64,000 nt of DNA from Chitinibacter sp. GC72 (GTDB taxonomy: Bacteria > Pseudomonadota > Gammaproteobacteria > Burkholderiales > Chitinibacteraceae), in NCBI RefSeq assembly GCF_009760905.1, contig NZ_VIRW01000013.1:1-64000 (forward strand), given 5' to 3'. The notes under the pieces are model-generated. The model was not told the origin of the DNA and ran no database searches. It worked only from the letters and a program-made list of their open reading frames with translations. The position numbers were made by a program, and so were the translations under genes. Below, in pieces: positions 8,359-17,494 of the stretch (positions are counted from its first letter, which is position 1; each line of letters starts with the position of its first letter).

Positions 8359-9098
8359 GTACATGGATCTTGCTACGCGGGCTGATGCGGGAAACCCGCC
8401 ACTGGGGCGATTTTCCGCAGCAATTGCAAACACGCTTCCCGGATGATCAGGTGATTTGCCTTGAATGGCCGGGCAATGGCTTACTGTATCGGCAAAAAAG
8501 CCTGAACAGCATCAAAGAAATGGCAGGGTATTGCAAGCAAAGCCTCATTCAGCAAGGGGCTAGCCAGCCATACCATGTGATCGCGATTTCGATGGGTGCT
8601 ATGGCCGCACTGGAATGGGTACGATTGCGCCCTGCGGATGTGGCCAGCTGCACGCTCATCAACACCAGCCTAGCAGCCTTTAACCCAGCCCATCAACGCT
8701 TGCGAGCGCACAACTGGCATCGGCTGCTGGCACTGGCCTTGCTGGGGCCAATTGAGCGCGAACGCGTCATTTTTGATTTATGCAGCAATCAGCGCGACAC
8801 AGCAGCATTAAGGGCGTGGCAGCAATACGCCAAAGAATGCCCAGTGTACTTTACCAATGTGCTTCGGCAATTATGGGCTGCCAGCCAGTACCGCGGTGAT
8901 CGCTACCCTCCCCCTATCCCGACATTATTGCTCAATAGTACGCAAGACCGGCTTGTCGATCCTGCTTGCTCTGCCAGCATCGCCCTAGCCTGGCAATGTC
9001 CACTGAAAACCCATCCTTATGCCGGACACGATTTGCCGCTAGACGCCCCTGATTGGGTACTGGATCAATTGACTGTCTGGCTTGCGCAGAAAAACTGA
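8355..9098 (+). CDS. Alpha/beta hydrolase family protein
   Basis: At 247 residues this has the alpha/beta-hydrolase plan: an N-terminal oxyanion region (ILLRGLMRETRHWGDFP), the nucleophile elbow AISMGAMAALEW with Ser near residue 77, an acid in STQDRLVDPACS, and a catalytic histidine in PYAGHDLPLDAPDW. It resembles small carboxylesterases. The elbow (S-M-G-A) is slightly unusual compared with G-x-S-x-G. It overlaps the M14-like gene by 4 bp. Substrate unknown. Confidence 0.8.
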   Translation: MSTWILLRGLMRETRHWGDFPQQLQTRFPDDQVICLEWPGNGLLYRQKSLNSIKEMAGYCKQSLIQQGASQPYHVIAISMGAMAALEWVRLRPADVASCTLINTSLAAFNPAHQRLRAHNWHRLLALALLGPIERERVIFDLCSNQRDTAALRAWQQYAKECPVYFTNVLRQLWAASQYRGDRYPPPIPTLLLNSTQDRLVDPACSASIALAWQCPLKTHPYAGHDLPLDAPDWVLDQLTVWLAQKN

Positions 9099-9184
9099 AC
9101 AAGTCGGGCAGAGAATTGCGCTTTGCGGCAGCAGAACTTGAAGCTAAGCTAAACAGGCGATTAATCCAATAGGAAATACACACT

Positions 9185-9724
9185 ATGAAAGTTCTGGCCA
9201 TCTGCGGTAGCCTGCGTGAGAAATCTACTAACAAAGGCATGCTGCGCTGCGCGCAAGCCAATGCGCCTGAAGGCATGGAGATTGAGATTGCCGATTTGTC
9301 GGCCATCCCTTTTTACAATGCCGACATCACCGAGCCGCCAGCCGCAGTCAAGACTTTGCTCGCGCAAATGGCTGCTGCCGATGCGTTTATCCTGGGCGGC
9401 CCCGAATACAACTACTCGATTTCACCGGCACTGAAAAACGCCATCGACTGGGCGTCGCGTGCGGAAAACAATCATATTCTAGGCGGCAAGGCCGCCGCCT
9501 TGATGGGCTCTGGCGGTGGAATGGGAACATCAAGGGCGCAGTATCATTTACGGCAGGTGTGTGTTTTTGTCGACCTTCACCCCTTGAACAAACCCGAGGT
9601 TTTTGCCAATGCATTTGCCGGTGGCTTTGATGGTGATGGCAATGTGACCGACGAGAAAATCCGCGACAATATTCGCGCCCAATTGATTGCGCTGACTGCT
9701 TGGTCGAACAAAATCAAGGCTTAA
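9185..9724 (+). CDS. NADPH-dependent FMN reductase / quinone reductase
   Basis: The 179-residue flavodoxin-like protein starts with the FMN-phosphate loop ICGSLREKSTNKGM. It has the family signature GGPEYNYSISPALKNAIDW, which binds the isoalloxazine ring. This is the ChrR/AzoR/SsuE-like NADPH-dependent FMN reductase family, which reduces quinones, azo compounds or chromate. A good ribosome-binding site (aatagGAAA) lies before the ATG. Downstream is a palindromic repeat shared with the convergent bpt gene. Confidence 0.88.
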   Translation: MKVLAICGSLREKSTNKGMLRCAQANAPEGMEIEIADLSAIPFYNADITEPPAAVKTLLAQMAAADAFILGGPEYNYSISPALKNAIDWASRAENNHILGGKAAALMGSGGGMGTSRAQYHLRQVCVFVDLHPLNKPEVFANAFAGGFDGDGNVTDEKIRDNIRAQLIALTAWSNKIKA

Positions 9725-9733
9725 TCAAAACAC

Positions 9734-9784
9734 AGGGTATATTGCTAGAGAGCAATATCTGATTAGCTCCTATCAATATACCCT
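9734..9784. repeat. GGGTAT/ATACCC palindromic element (between FMN reductase and bpt)
   Basis: The element is 51 bp with terminal inverted repeats agggtatattg (9734-9744) and caatataccct (9774-9784). The centre contains agagagcaatatctgatta, closely similar to the element at 54744-54793: about 35 of 50 positions agree in an ungapped alignment. It ends two bases before the stop codon of bpt and fills most of the gap between two convergent genes. Confidence 0.75.
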
Positions 9785-9786
9785 AT

Positions 9787-10512
9787 CTATTCTTGCAGCA
9801 ACTGCCACTGCCCCTTGATCCGCCCCTCAATAGGCTGATACTGGGTTTTATACGACATTTTGCGACAATTCTTGATCCAGTAACCAAGGTAGACATAAGG
9901 CAAACCCAGCTGTTTGGCCAGCCCGATCTGCCAGAGCACGTTGTACACCCCTAGGCTACGCGGCGCCAAATCCGGGTCAAAAAAAGTGTAAACCGAAGAA
10001 ATTCCGTCTTCCAGCTGATCAATCAGGCTCACCATGCGCACGACGCCGTCTTCCAGAAATTCAGCCAGAAAGCTGGCGACATTGCTTTTCAAGACAAAAC
10101 TCTCGTACTGCTCACGATTATCCTGATCCATGCCCCCCCCGGGATGGCGCGACTGCTGATAGCGCTGATATAGGCTAAAGTGCTCTTCGCGAAAAGCCAG
10201 CTCCATCAGCCGCACCCGCAAAATCTGATTTCGTTGCGCCACACGACGCTGGGTGCGATTAGGCACAAATTGATTCACAAGCAATCTGACCGGCACACAG
10301 GCCTGACAATGGTCACACCAGGGACGGTAGACAAACAGCCCGCTACGCCGGAAGCCTTGCTCGACCAGCTGGCTGTAAATATCAGAATCAATCAGATCGG
10401 AAGGCACCGCCACCTGCGAGCGGGCTAACTGACCGTCCAGATAACTACAGGGATAAGGTGCCGTGGCATAAAACTGAAGTTGCACCGTGTGCTTGCGAAA
10501 CGTATCGTTCAT
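9787..10512 (-). CDS. bpt: Aspartate/glutamate leucyltransferase (arginyltransferase-type)
   Basis: The product transfers leucine from Leu-tRNA to N-terminal Asp or Glu of proteins and so feeds the N-end-rule degradation pathway. The 241 residues contain the conserved N-terminus [16 protein letters not shown], the cysteine-rich motif [16 protein letters not shown] and the C-terminal [15 protein letters not shown]. It lies directly downstream of aat, the sister transferase, which is a common arrangement. Its 3' end abuts a palindromic element that may terminate transcription. Confidence 0.93.
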   Translation of the reverse strand: MNDTFRKHTVQLQFYATAPYPCSYLDGQLARSQVAVPSDLIDSDIYSQLVEQGFRRSGLFVYRPWCDHCQACVPVRLLVNQFVPNRTQRRVAQRNQILRVRLMELAFREEHFSLYQRYQQSRHPGGGMDQDNREQYESFVLKSNVASFLAEFLEDGVVRMVSLIDQLEDGISSVYTFFDPDLAPRSLGVYNVLWQIGLAKQLGLPYVYLGYWIKNCRKMSYKTQYQPIEGRIKGQWQLLQE

Positions 10513-10530
10513 AGCAACCTCGGATAAGGG

Positions 10531-11235
10531 CTAGCCAGAGCCTCGTGATTCATAGTGATAAGACCAAGGGCCCAATACATCAAACTGGGCGGTCAGTTGT
10601 TGCAATTGCCGCATAAACTCAGCAAGATCAATTTCCAGTGCACCAAACCGAGCCAAATGATCGGTATACATCTGACAATCAATCAGCCCAAAGCCTTGCG
10701 CCTGCAGCCATTGCACGGCGTGAACAAACGCAATTTTTGACGCATCGGCACGCTTAGCGAACATGGATTCACCATAGAACATTTTTCCGATCGCCATGCC
10801 GTAAAGCCCGCCAACTAGCTCGTCATCCATCCAGCATTCGATACTGTGCGCAAAACCAGCCTCATGCAAAGCAATATATGCAGCAAGCATGTCAGCAGAT
10901 ATCCAGGTGCCTGGCTGCTCTCCTCTAGGCGCAGCGCACAGGCTCATCACCTGAGCAAACTCAGTATCAAAAGTGACCCGATAGGATTTGTTGCGCAGTG
11001 TTTTGGCAAGAGAGCGATGGATATGCAATTGCGCCGGATACAACACCATGCGCGGGTCCGGGCTCCACCATAAGATGGGTTCACCCGGCATAAACCAGGG
11101 AAAAATGCCCTGGCGGTAGGCCGCCAGAATCCGGCCGGGCGCAAGATCTCCACCTGCGGCCAGCAGGCCGTTTGGCTCGGTTAATGCTTGCGATAAGGGC
11201 GGAAATTGATGGCGGTGATCAAGCCACGGAATCAT
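10531..11235 (-). CDS. aat: Leucyl/phenylalanyl-tRNA--protein transferase
   Basis: Aat adds Leu or Phe to proteins with N-terminal Lys or Arg, marking them for ClpAP. The 234 residues show the family blocks LLAAGGDLAPGRILAAYRQG, IFPWF, WWSPDPRMVL and GLYGMAIGKMFYGESMF. The frame extends 17 codons upstream into fur; the ATG at 11235 was chosen because the family begins at that point (IPWLDHRHQFPP) and it leaves a 17-bp gap to fur. With bpt downstream this forms an N-end-rule unit. Confidence 0.92.
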   Translation of the reverse strand: MIPWLDHRHQFPPLSQALTEPNGLLAAGGDLAPGRILAAYRQGIFPWFMPGEPILWWSPDPRMVLYPAQLHIHRSLAKTLRNKSYRVTFDTEFAQVMSLCAAPRGEQPGTWISADMLAAYIALHEAGFAHSIECWMDDELVGGLYGMAIGKMFYGESMFAKRADASKIAFVHAVQWLQAQGFGLIDCQMYTDHLARFGALEIDLAEFMRQLQQLTAQFDVLGPWSYHYESRGSG

Positions 11236-11252
11236 GCTGGGGCAGCGCTCGA

Positions 11253-11678
11253 TTATTTTTTGAGCTTGAGCTGGCAGTCGGAACAAATACCATACAAGTA
11301 CATCTCGTGCTCTTGAATCTGGAACCCGTGTTTTTCGGCAATCGCATCCTGACGCGCTTCAATTTCCGGATCAAAGAATTCGTCGACCTTGCCACACTTT
11401 ACACAAACCAGATGATCGTGGTGATCGCCGTGATTGAGCTCAAAAACCGATTTGCCGGTTTCAAAATGGTGACGAACCAGAATACCAGCCTGCTCAAACT
11501 GAGTCAGCACCCGATACACCGTGGCCAAACCCACATCAATTTCTTCAGCCAGCAATAAACGGTAAACATCTTCAGCAGTCAGATGGCGTTCAACACTGGT
11601 TTCAAACAAATTCAGAATCTTTAAACGCGGGCCTGTGGCCTTTAAACCCATGCCTTTTAATTCAGCGGCTTTGCTCAT
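11253..11678 (-). CDS. fur: Ferric uptake regulator Fur
   Basis: This 141-residue Fe2+-dependent repressor of iron-uptake genes has an N-terminal winged helix ([32 protein letters not shown]) and a C-terminal metal-binding domain. The metal domain has the family His-rich [16 protein letters not shown] and a second cysteine pair ([10 protein letters not shown]). It is divergent from bamE, with only ~100 bp between the starts, as in most beta- and gammaproteobacteria. It is followed closely by aat. Confidence 0.96.
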   Translation of the reverse strand: MSKAAELKGMGLKATGPRLKILNLFETSVERHLTAEDVYRLLLAEEIDVGLATVYRVLTQFEQAGILVRHHFETGKSVFELNHGDHHDHLVCVKCGKVDEFFDPEIEARQDAIAEKHGFQIQEHEMYLYGICSDCQLKLKK

Positions 11679-11780
11679 TTTAATTTTCCCACTTTCCAGA
11701 TGTGCGGTGTCGGCGCAATACGGTTATCATATAGCGTTTTTCGGTGCCGCGCACCGACCCTCACAGTGAAGCGTACGAGC

Positions 11781-12245
11781 ATGAAGGCTAGAATCTTAAC
11801 TGTAATCATCAGTAGCAGCCTGTTTTTGGCAGGCTGCAGCGTTGTCAATGTCATGACGCCTTATAAGCTGGATATCCCGCAAGGCAATGAAGTGACAGCC
11901 GATCAGATCGAAAATTTGAAAGTCGGAATGACGCAAACGCAGGTCCGTTTTGTTTTGGGCACACCGCTACTGGTTGATCCATTCCATCAAAATAATTGGG
12001 AATACATTTATCGCGAGCAGCGTGGCGGCCAAGTCAAAGAGCAGAAACGATTTACGGTTTTCTTTGAAAATAATATGGTCACTAAATGGGAAGGCGATGT
12101 GCTGCCTGAGCCTGCGGCACGCAAAGCGCTGAAAAATAAAGCCAGTGCGCCAGTCGCAGAGAATTTGATGCGCACCCAGGCTGACCCTGCAAATCCTGGC
12201 AGCAAAGACATTGAAGTCAAACCACTGATAGATAAAGGATTTTAA
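11781..12245 (+). CDS. bamE: Outer membrane protein assembly factor BamE (SmpA/OmlA lipoprotein)
   Basis: This lipoprotein of 154 residues has the lipobox LAGC (Cys near residue 19), then YKLDIPQGNEVTADQIENLK and GMTQTQVRFVLGTPLL, the SmpA/OmlA core. It is a subunit of the BAM complex that inserts outer-membrane beta-barrel proteins. The open frame starts 27 codons earlier, but the ATG at 11781 begins the signal peptide (MKARILTVIISSSLFLAGC). The stop codon is directly followed by the dapB ATG, so the two are co-translated. The C-terminal tail after ~120 residues is low in complexity. Confidence 0.93.
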   Translation: MKARILTVIISSSLFLAGCSVVNVMTPYKLDIPQGNEVTADQIENLKVGMTQTQVRFVLGTPLLVDPFHQNNWEYIYREQRGGQVKEQKRFTVFFENNMVTKWEGDVLPEPAARKALKNKASAPVAENLMRTQADPANPGSKDIEVKPLIDKGF

Positions 12246-13046
12246 ATGACGATGAAAATCGCCATTGCCGGTGCCAGCGGGCGCATGGGGCAAATGCTGA
12301 TCGAAGCGGTGATCAATGCACCTGAAGCCCAATTATTTGCCGCACTGGATCGTGCTGGCAGCGCCAGCATCGGTAATGATGCCGCGGCTTTTTTGGGTAA
12401 AAACAGCGGGGTGCTGATTTCAAGCGATCTCGCTGCACTCAATGGCGCAGATGTAATTATCGACTTCACCCGCCCCGAAGGTACGCTGGAACATCTTAAA
12501 GCCTGCTTGGAATACGGCGTCAACATGATTATTGGCACTACAGGCTTTGATGAAGCAGGCCGCGCCAGCATTGCCACCGCGAGTGAAAAAATCGCGATTG
12601 TATCGGCTTACAATATGAGTGTTGGAGTTAACCTGGTATTCAAATTACTGGAAATAGCCGCTGGCGTACTGAATCAGGGTTACGACGTTGAAATCGTTGA
12701 AATGCACCATAAGCACAAGGTAGATGCACCATCAGGCACGGCCATTGCCATGGGCGAAGCGGTCACCAAAGCGTGGGATAAAGCGCTCAAAGATGTGGCC
12801 GTTTGGTCGCGCGAAGGTATCACTGGCGAGCGCCAGGATGGCACGATTGGTTTTGCAACACTACGCGGTGGCGATGTAATCGGTGATCATACGGTGGTAT
12901 TTGCCGGCGCAGGCGAACGTGTAGAAGTCACCCACAAAGCGAGCAACCGCACTATTTATGCCCAAGGCAGCTTGCGGGCGGCACGCTTTTTGGCGGGTAA
13001 AACGGCTGGGCAATTCAATATGCAGGACGTTCTGGGTTTGAATTGA
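12246..13046 (+). CDS. dapB: 4-hydroxy-tetrahydrodipicolinate reductase
   Basis: DapB catalyses the NAD(P)H reduction step of the lysine/diaminopimelate pathway. The 266 residues include the nucleotide-binding [15 protein letters not shown], the catalytic [15 protein letters not shown] and the C-terminal [13 protein letters not shown]. The ATG touches the bamE stop codon; a second ATG two codons later is possible. A strong hairpin terminator follows at 13082. Confidence 0.96.
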   Translation: MTMKIAIAGASGRMGQMLIEAVINAPEAQLFAALDRAGSASIGNDAAAFLGKNSGVLISSDLAALNGADVIIDFTRPEGTLEHLKACLEYGVNMIIGTTGFDEAGRASIATASEKIAIVSAYNMSVGVNLVFKLLEIAAGVLNQGYDVEIVEMHHKHKVDAPSGTAIAMGEAVTKAWDKALKDVAVWSREGITGERQDGTIGFATLRGGDVIGDHTVVFAGAGERVEVTHKASNRTIYAQGSLRAARFLAGKTAGQFNMQDVLGLN

Positions 13047-13081
13047 ATTTACCAATACTTGCGATAGTCATTACAAATGTA

Positions 13082-13114
13082 AAAAAGCGAGGTCGGAAAC
13101 GGCCTCGCTTTTTG
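13082..13114 (+). terminator. Rho-independent terminator of bamE-dapB
   Basis: The stem aaaaagcgagg/cctcgcttttt has a T-rich tail and lies 36 bases past the dapB stop codon. Confidence 0.92.
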
Positions 13115-13116
13115 TT

Positions 13117-13595
13117 TTTCCCTTCGATGAAATGAATAATCAGTTTGGAAATTCAACACCTGACTATTCGCTCTTTCCTACAACATACCTGCTATTTCTC
13201 GTAGATCAAACTACCAATAATGCATTTAAAACTGTTAAAAGTTAGTGATTAACTTGGATCTAAACAGTACTGCAATCACAGCAAAGATGCTGCACAACAC
13301 GATCTACGACACATGCCACTACGAAAGAACGTCATCTAAAGATCAACGGGTTGCCAGATCGACATCCCGTGGCTGGCTCGGTATTTTATTGATTGAGGCG
13401 AGTACCTTGACTGCCTTATACCGAAAACCACTTGCTTCTCGATCAATGTATTGATCAGGGTTAGCCTTTGCGGCTGGGTACTAAAACATCCAGAAAACAA
13501 TTTTTCAAATTGGCCTCCTGTGCTTCAGTTTTTAACAACAACTCATCGAATCCCAAACTGGCCTCCTGTTTTGTTGCTGTAGTGTTACTCTAGTC
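13117..13595. other. Gene-poor stretch with possible coding remnants
   Basis: No intact gene was recognised here. On the plus strand a GTG-started frame at 13245-13454 encodes 69 residues of unknown type. On the minus strand a frame with no start (13461-13580) encodes ~38 residues reading like real protein (QEASLGFDELLLKTEAQEAN) and ends in TAA. It contains a near-direct repeat of ~11 bases (ggcctcctgt) at two places. The region may be a decayed gene or mobile-element scar; the origin is unknown. Confidence 0.35.
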
Positions 13596-14765
13596 CTAAA
13601 TATTCAATCCTGCAACATATCCAGACGACCAGGCCCATTGAAAATTGTATCCACCCAGCCAGCCGGTCACATCGACCACCTCGCCAATAAAGTATAAACC
13701 GGGCACTTTGCGCGCCATCATCGTTTTGGACAACAGCTCATCAGTATCAACCCCGCCACGTGTCACCTCGGCTTTTTTATAGCCAACCGTGCCGGATGGC
13801 TTAACTTGCCAGTGGTGCAGCTGGCGCTCAAGCTCTTGTAATACCTTAGGAGAGTATTGCTTCAAAGGTTTTATTTCACCCTGAGTCTGGAGCCATACCT
13901 GTATAAATCGCTTGGGCAAAACGTCGGATAACACCGTTGACAGTAGCGCATCCCGGCTGGCATTGGCAAAAATAGCCTGCAAATCCAGATCCGGAATCAG
14001 ATCAATTTCAATCACTTCGCCAGGCTGCCAATAGCTAGAAATCTGCAAAATCGCCGGGCCGGAGACGCCTTTATGGGTAAACAGGATCGCTTCACGAAAC
14101 TGTTGGTTTTGGCATGACACCACCGCTTCTTCGATTGCTACACCAGCCAATTCGGGCCATAAATCCTCCGGCTGAAAGGTCAGCGGCACCAGCGCTGCCG
14201 TTTGTGGCACGATATTCAAACCAAATTGCTTGGCAACTTCATAACCAAACGCAGTGGCGCCAATTTGCGGAATCGACAGCCCACCACTGGCGATCACCAC
14301 TGATTGGCATTGCCACGTTTCCTGGCTGGTTTCAACAATAAATGCGCCAGACTCTGTGCGCGCAACGCGGTTAATACTTGTGCCCATGCGCCAGGTCACA
14401 TCACCTTGCATTACTTCATCTTTGAGCATCTGAATAATGCCTTCCGAGTTTTGGTCGCAAAATAACTGACCCAGTGTTTTTTCGTGAAAGCTCAGCCCGT
14501 GCTTATATACCATGGCAATAAAATCATGCTGGGTATATTGCTTGAGTGCCGATTTAACAAAATGAGGATTATTCGAAATGTAGCAATCAGGGTGAATATT
14601 TAGATTGGTGAAATTGCAGCGCCCGCCGCCAGAAATACGGATTTTTTCTGCCAGCTTGATGCGATGGTCAATCAGCACCACCCGCCGCCCGCGTTGCCCA
14701 GCCGTCGCTGCACACATCAGCCCCGCTGCGCCAGCGCCAATAATCACTACATCAGTTTCAAACAT
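13596..14765 (-). CDS. NAD(P)/FAD-dependent oxidoreductase, HI0933/YhiN family
   Basis: The flavoprotein has 389 residues. The N-terminal Rossmann motif is VVIIGAGAAGLMCA (residues ~5-18), followed by EKIRISGGGRCNFTN, the hallmark of the HI0933-like family, and GGLSIPQIGATAFGYEVA. The C-terminal FAD contact is GLYFIGEVVDVTGWLGGYN. The physiological reaction is not established for the family. It is a single-gene unit. The 292 bp upstream show no further gene. Confidence 0.92.
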   Translation of the reverse strand: MFETDVVIIGAGAAGLMCAATAGQRGRRVVLIDHRIKLAEKIRISGGGRCNFTNLNIHPDCYISNNPHFVKSALKQYTQHDFIAMVYKHGLSFHEKTLGQLFCDQNSEGIIQMLKDEVMQGDVTWRMGTSINRVARTESGAFIVETSQETWQCQSVVIASGGLSIPQIGATAFGYEVAKQFGLNIVPQTAALVPLTFQPEDLWPELAGVAIEEAVVSCQNQQFREAILFTHKGVSGPAILQISSYWQPGEVIEIDLIPDLDLQAIFANASRDALLSTVLSDVLPKRFIQVWLQTQGEIKPLKQYSPKVLQELERQLHHWQVKPSGTVGYKKAEVTRGGVDTDELLSKTMMARKVPGLYFIGEVVDVTGWLGGYNFQWAWSSGYVAGLNI

Positions 14766-15057
14766 GTTCAGACCTCATATCAAGCCCGCATTGTACCTGT
14801 TCAGGATTGATATGCACCCGATGAATACGGCCTATTGAGGTATGGATTGCCGTCGTGTTGATGCGAATTTTCGAAGAAGCTAGGCGTAGATCGCACTACC
14901 GTCGTCTTATACACTGCGTTCTGCAACGCTTGAATTATCCGGGGAAATTAGTCAGCCGAATGCGCTCAGAATCGCTATGCGATTGCAAGTCGTTTATCTC
15001 GGCTCAACGCAACATCTGCACAATCAGCAGCGTTAGGGCTGCCCCAAGACAATATAT

Positions 15058-15438
15058 TTAAAGTTTCACCCCTAGCGCGTTGCCGATGGCATCGAGCAGG
15101 CGCGCCGGTGTGAATGGCTTGACAACAAAGCCGCTAGCGCCAAGGCTGATGGCTTCGCGGACTTTCTCGCCGGTGGCCTCGCCGCTAACCATAATCACCT
15201 TCGGTTGCGGAGTGAGCTTGAGCAGCTGTGGCAGCAATTCCAGCCCGTCGGACTCGGGCAGATGAATATCGAGCAAAATCACGCGGGGAGATAAATCCAT
15301 GCACAGCTTTAATCCTTCGTGTGCATGCCCCACCTGAGCCAGTACTTCAAACTCCAGTTGGCGCAACATTGCGGAGATAAGACTGCGCACCATAGAATCG
15401 TCATCAATTATCACGCAGCTGATTTTTTTAGTCGGCAT
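15058..15438 (-). CDS. CheY-like single-domain response regulator
   Basis: At 126 residues it is just one receiver domain: acidic pair VIIDDDSMVRSL, phosphoacceptor Asp in VILLDIHLPESDG (residue ~56), Ser/Thr switch in VIMVSGEAT, and Lys in GFVVKPFTPARL. It has no output domain, so it works through protein partners. The frame extends 29 codons upstream to overlap the divergent mutL start; the ATG at 15438 begins the domain and was chosen. No partner kinase is adjacent. Confidence 0.88.
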   Translation of the reverse strand: MPTKKISCVIIDDDSMVRSLISAMLRQLEFEVLAQVGHAHEGLKLCMDLSPRVILLDIHLPESDGLELLPQLLKLTPQPKVIMVSGEATGEKVREAISLGASGFVVKPFTPARLLDAIGNALGVKL

Positions 15439-15523
15439 CAAAGTATATCCGGTATCTGAATGAATATAGCGGGCTGTTATACTGGCAAACCTACCCTGCT
15501 TTATCTTAGACCAAGCCTGCCCC

Positions 15524-17494
15524 ATGCCACGTATTCAATTGCTGTCTGATCATCTGGTTAATCAAATCGCCGCCGGTGAAGTGGTCGAGCGCCCGGCTTC
15601 GGCGCTCAAGGAATTGCTGGAAAACAGCATCGACGCGGGCAGCAAGACTCTGCAAATCGAGCTGCAGGCGGGTGGCACCAAGCTCCTTAAAGTCATCGAC
15701 GATGGCTGCGGCATCGCCAAAGACGAGCTTGAGCTCGCACTGCATCGCCACGCAACGAGCAAAATCGCCAGCATGGACGATCTGGCGCGCGTCGGCACAC
15801 TGGGATTTCGCGGCGAGGGTTTGGCGTCGATCGCCTCGGTCTCGCGCCTGACTTTAACCAGCCGCTTCAAAGATGGCGATCAGTTATCACCGCACGCATG
15901 GCGCGTTGAGGCCGATCATGGCCGCCTGCTCGATCCGGAGCCCGCCGCGCTCGCCGCTGGTACAACGATTGAAGTGCACGAGCTCTACCACCAAGTGCCC
16001 GCGCGCAAAAAGTTCATGAAGTCGGACAGCACCGAATACGCGCATTGCGCGGCGATGATCGAACGTATCGCGCTGGCCAACCCAAGCGTTGCGTTTACTG
16101 TGATTCACAACGGCAGCGCCAAAAATCGCTGGCAGGCGGGCGATTTGAACAAGCGCGCGGCGGCAATTATTGGCGAAGAATTTGTTAAAACCGGCATTCC
16201 GGTGGATGAAGGCTTTGGTTCGCTCAAGCTCTACGGCATTGCCGGATCGCCAACGCTGGGCAAATCGAGCCGCGAATCGCAATTCTTCTTTGTGAATGGC
16301 CGCTTTGTGCGCGATAAAGTCGTCCAGCATGCGCTACGCGAAGCCTACCGCGACGTACTGCATCACAATATGCACGCGGCCTTCTGCCTGTTTCTGGAGC
16401 TCGACCCCGAAGGCGTCGACGTCAATGTGCATCCGACCAAGATCGAAGTGCGTTTCCGTGAAAGTCAGGCGATTTACCGCTTTCTGATTACCAGCTTGTC
16501 AAAGGCTTTGGCGAAAACCACGGCAGGCGCAGCGACGCAAGATACCCCGCAAAGTATTGACCCAGAAACAGGAGAAGTATTAGCCCCTACAGCAATACCC
16601 CTCAGTAGCAATCCCGAATTCAAACCACAAGATTACGCTCAGATGGCTTATCGCCATCAACAAGCAATGCCACTGCCTATGGCGGCGGAACCATTGGCGC
16701 TGTACGACAAGATGTACGGCGATTTGCGTGGCAATGAATCGAACAGCAACCGCAATGACGTCGCACAACCGGCGTGGATGAAGCAGCTCGAAGCGATACG
16801 CCCGGCGCCGACTTCTTCTTCATCAGCCAGCAATGAATTCATCCCGACCGGCTTTTTGCCCGCGGGTAGTGCCCGCAACGAAACGCTGCCTGAAGCCGAC
16901 GACAGCGCGATTCCGCCGCTGGGTTTCGCGATGGCGCAACTGCACGGCGTATATATTCTGAGCCAGGCACAGGATGGCATGATCGTCGTTGATATGCACG
17001 CTGCGCACGAACGTGTCGTGTATGAAAAGCTCAAAGCCGCGCTCGACCTGCAAGCGATGCCGATGCAACCGCTGCTAATTCCGCACGTGTTCGCCGCCGA
17101 TAAGCTTGACGTCGCCACAGTTGAAGATCACGCCGAAGAGTTGGCGGGGCTTGGTTTGGAAATTTCGGTCTCGTCGCCAACACAATTGGCGGTGCGCGCG
17201 GTGCCGATGCTGCTGAAAAACAGCAATCCGGTGGAACTCGCGCAAGCGATGCTGCGCGATATTCGCCAAGTCGGCGTCTCACAAGTGCTATCGGGGCGGC
17301 GCAATGAATTGCTCGCGACGATGGCCTGCCACGGCTCGGTGCGCGCCAATCGCTCGCTCACCATTCCCGAAATGAACGCGCTGCTGCGTGAAATGGAAGT
17401 CACCGAACGCTCAGGCCAATGCAATCATGGCCGCCCAACGTGGTTTCGCCTGAGTATGAACGACCTCGATAAACTGTTTATGCGGGGCCAATAA
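15524..17494 (+). CDS. mutL: DNA mismatch repair protein MutL
   Basis: This 656-residue protein links mismatch recognition by MutS to strand removal. The N-terminal GHKL ATPase has NQIAAGEVVERPASALKEL, IDDGCGIAKDELE and LGFRGEGLASIASVSRL. A proline/serine-rich linker spans residues ~345-465. The C-terminal domain carries DMHAAHERVVYE, which fits the MutL endonuclease pattern D-x-H-A-x2-E-x4-E, and CNHGRP near the end. It is therefore probably a nicking MutL of the MutH-independent type. The stop overlaps the next start (TAATG). Confidence 0.96.
   Translation: MPRIQLLSDHLVNQIAAGEVVERPASALKELLENSIDAGSKTLQIELQAGGTKLLKVIDDGCGIAKDELELALHRHATSKIASMDDLARVGTLGFRGEGLASIASVSRLTLTSRFKDGDQLSPHAWRVEADHGRLLDPEPAALAAGTTIEVHELYHQVPARKKFMKSDSTEYAHCAAMIERIALANPSVAFTVIHNGSAKNRWQAGDLNKRAAAIIGEEFVKTGIPVDEGFGSLKLYGIAGSPTLGKSSRESQFFFVNGRFVRDKVVQHALREAYRDVLHHNMHAAFCLFLELDPEGVDVNVHPTKIEVRFRESQAIYRFLITSLSKALAKTTAGAATQDTPQSIDPETGEVLAPTAIPLSSNPEFKPQDYAQMAYRHQQAMPLPMAAEPLALYDKMYGDLRGNESNSNRNDVAQPAWMKQLEAIRPAPTSSSSASNEFIPTGFLPAGSARNETLPEADDSAIPPLGFAMAQLHGVYILSQAQDGMIVVDMHAAHERVVYEKLKAALDLQAMPMQPLLIPHVFAADKLDVATVEDHAEELAGLGLEISVSSPTQLAVRAVPMLLKNSNPVELAQAMLRDIRQVGVSQVLSGRRNELLATMACHGSVRANRSLTIPEMNALLREMEVTERSGQCNHGRPTWFRLSMNDLDKLFMRGQ
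16577..16602. repeat. Short palindrome in the mutL linker, possible truncated GGGTAT-type element
   Basis: The bases gtattagccc...agcaatac form an imperfect inverted repeat of ~22 bp followed by ccc. It is similar to the 25-bp mini-element at 42457-42481. It lies in the unconserved linker of MutL, where an in-frame insert would be tolerated. It is weak on its own. Confidence 0.3.

Noticed and set aside
14855-15061. A 68-codon frame between the HI0933-like gene and the response regulator
   Set aside because: Another frame of the same DNA hints at a decayed helix-turn-helix (FSKKLGVDRTTV), but neither is supported by a start, RBS or family similarity.
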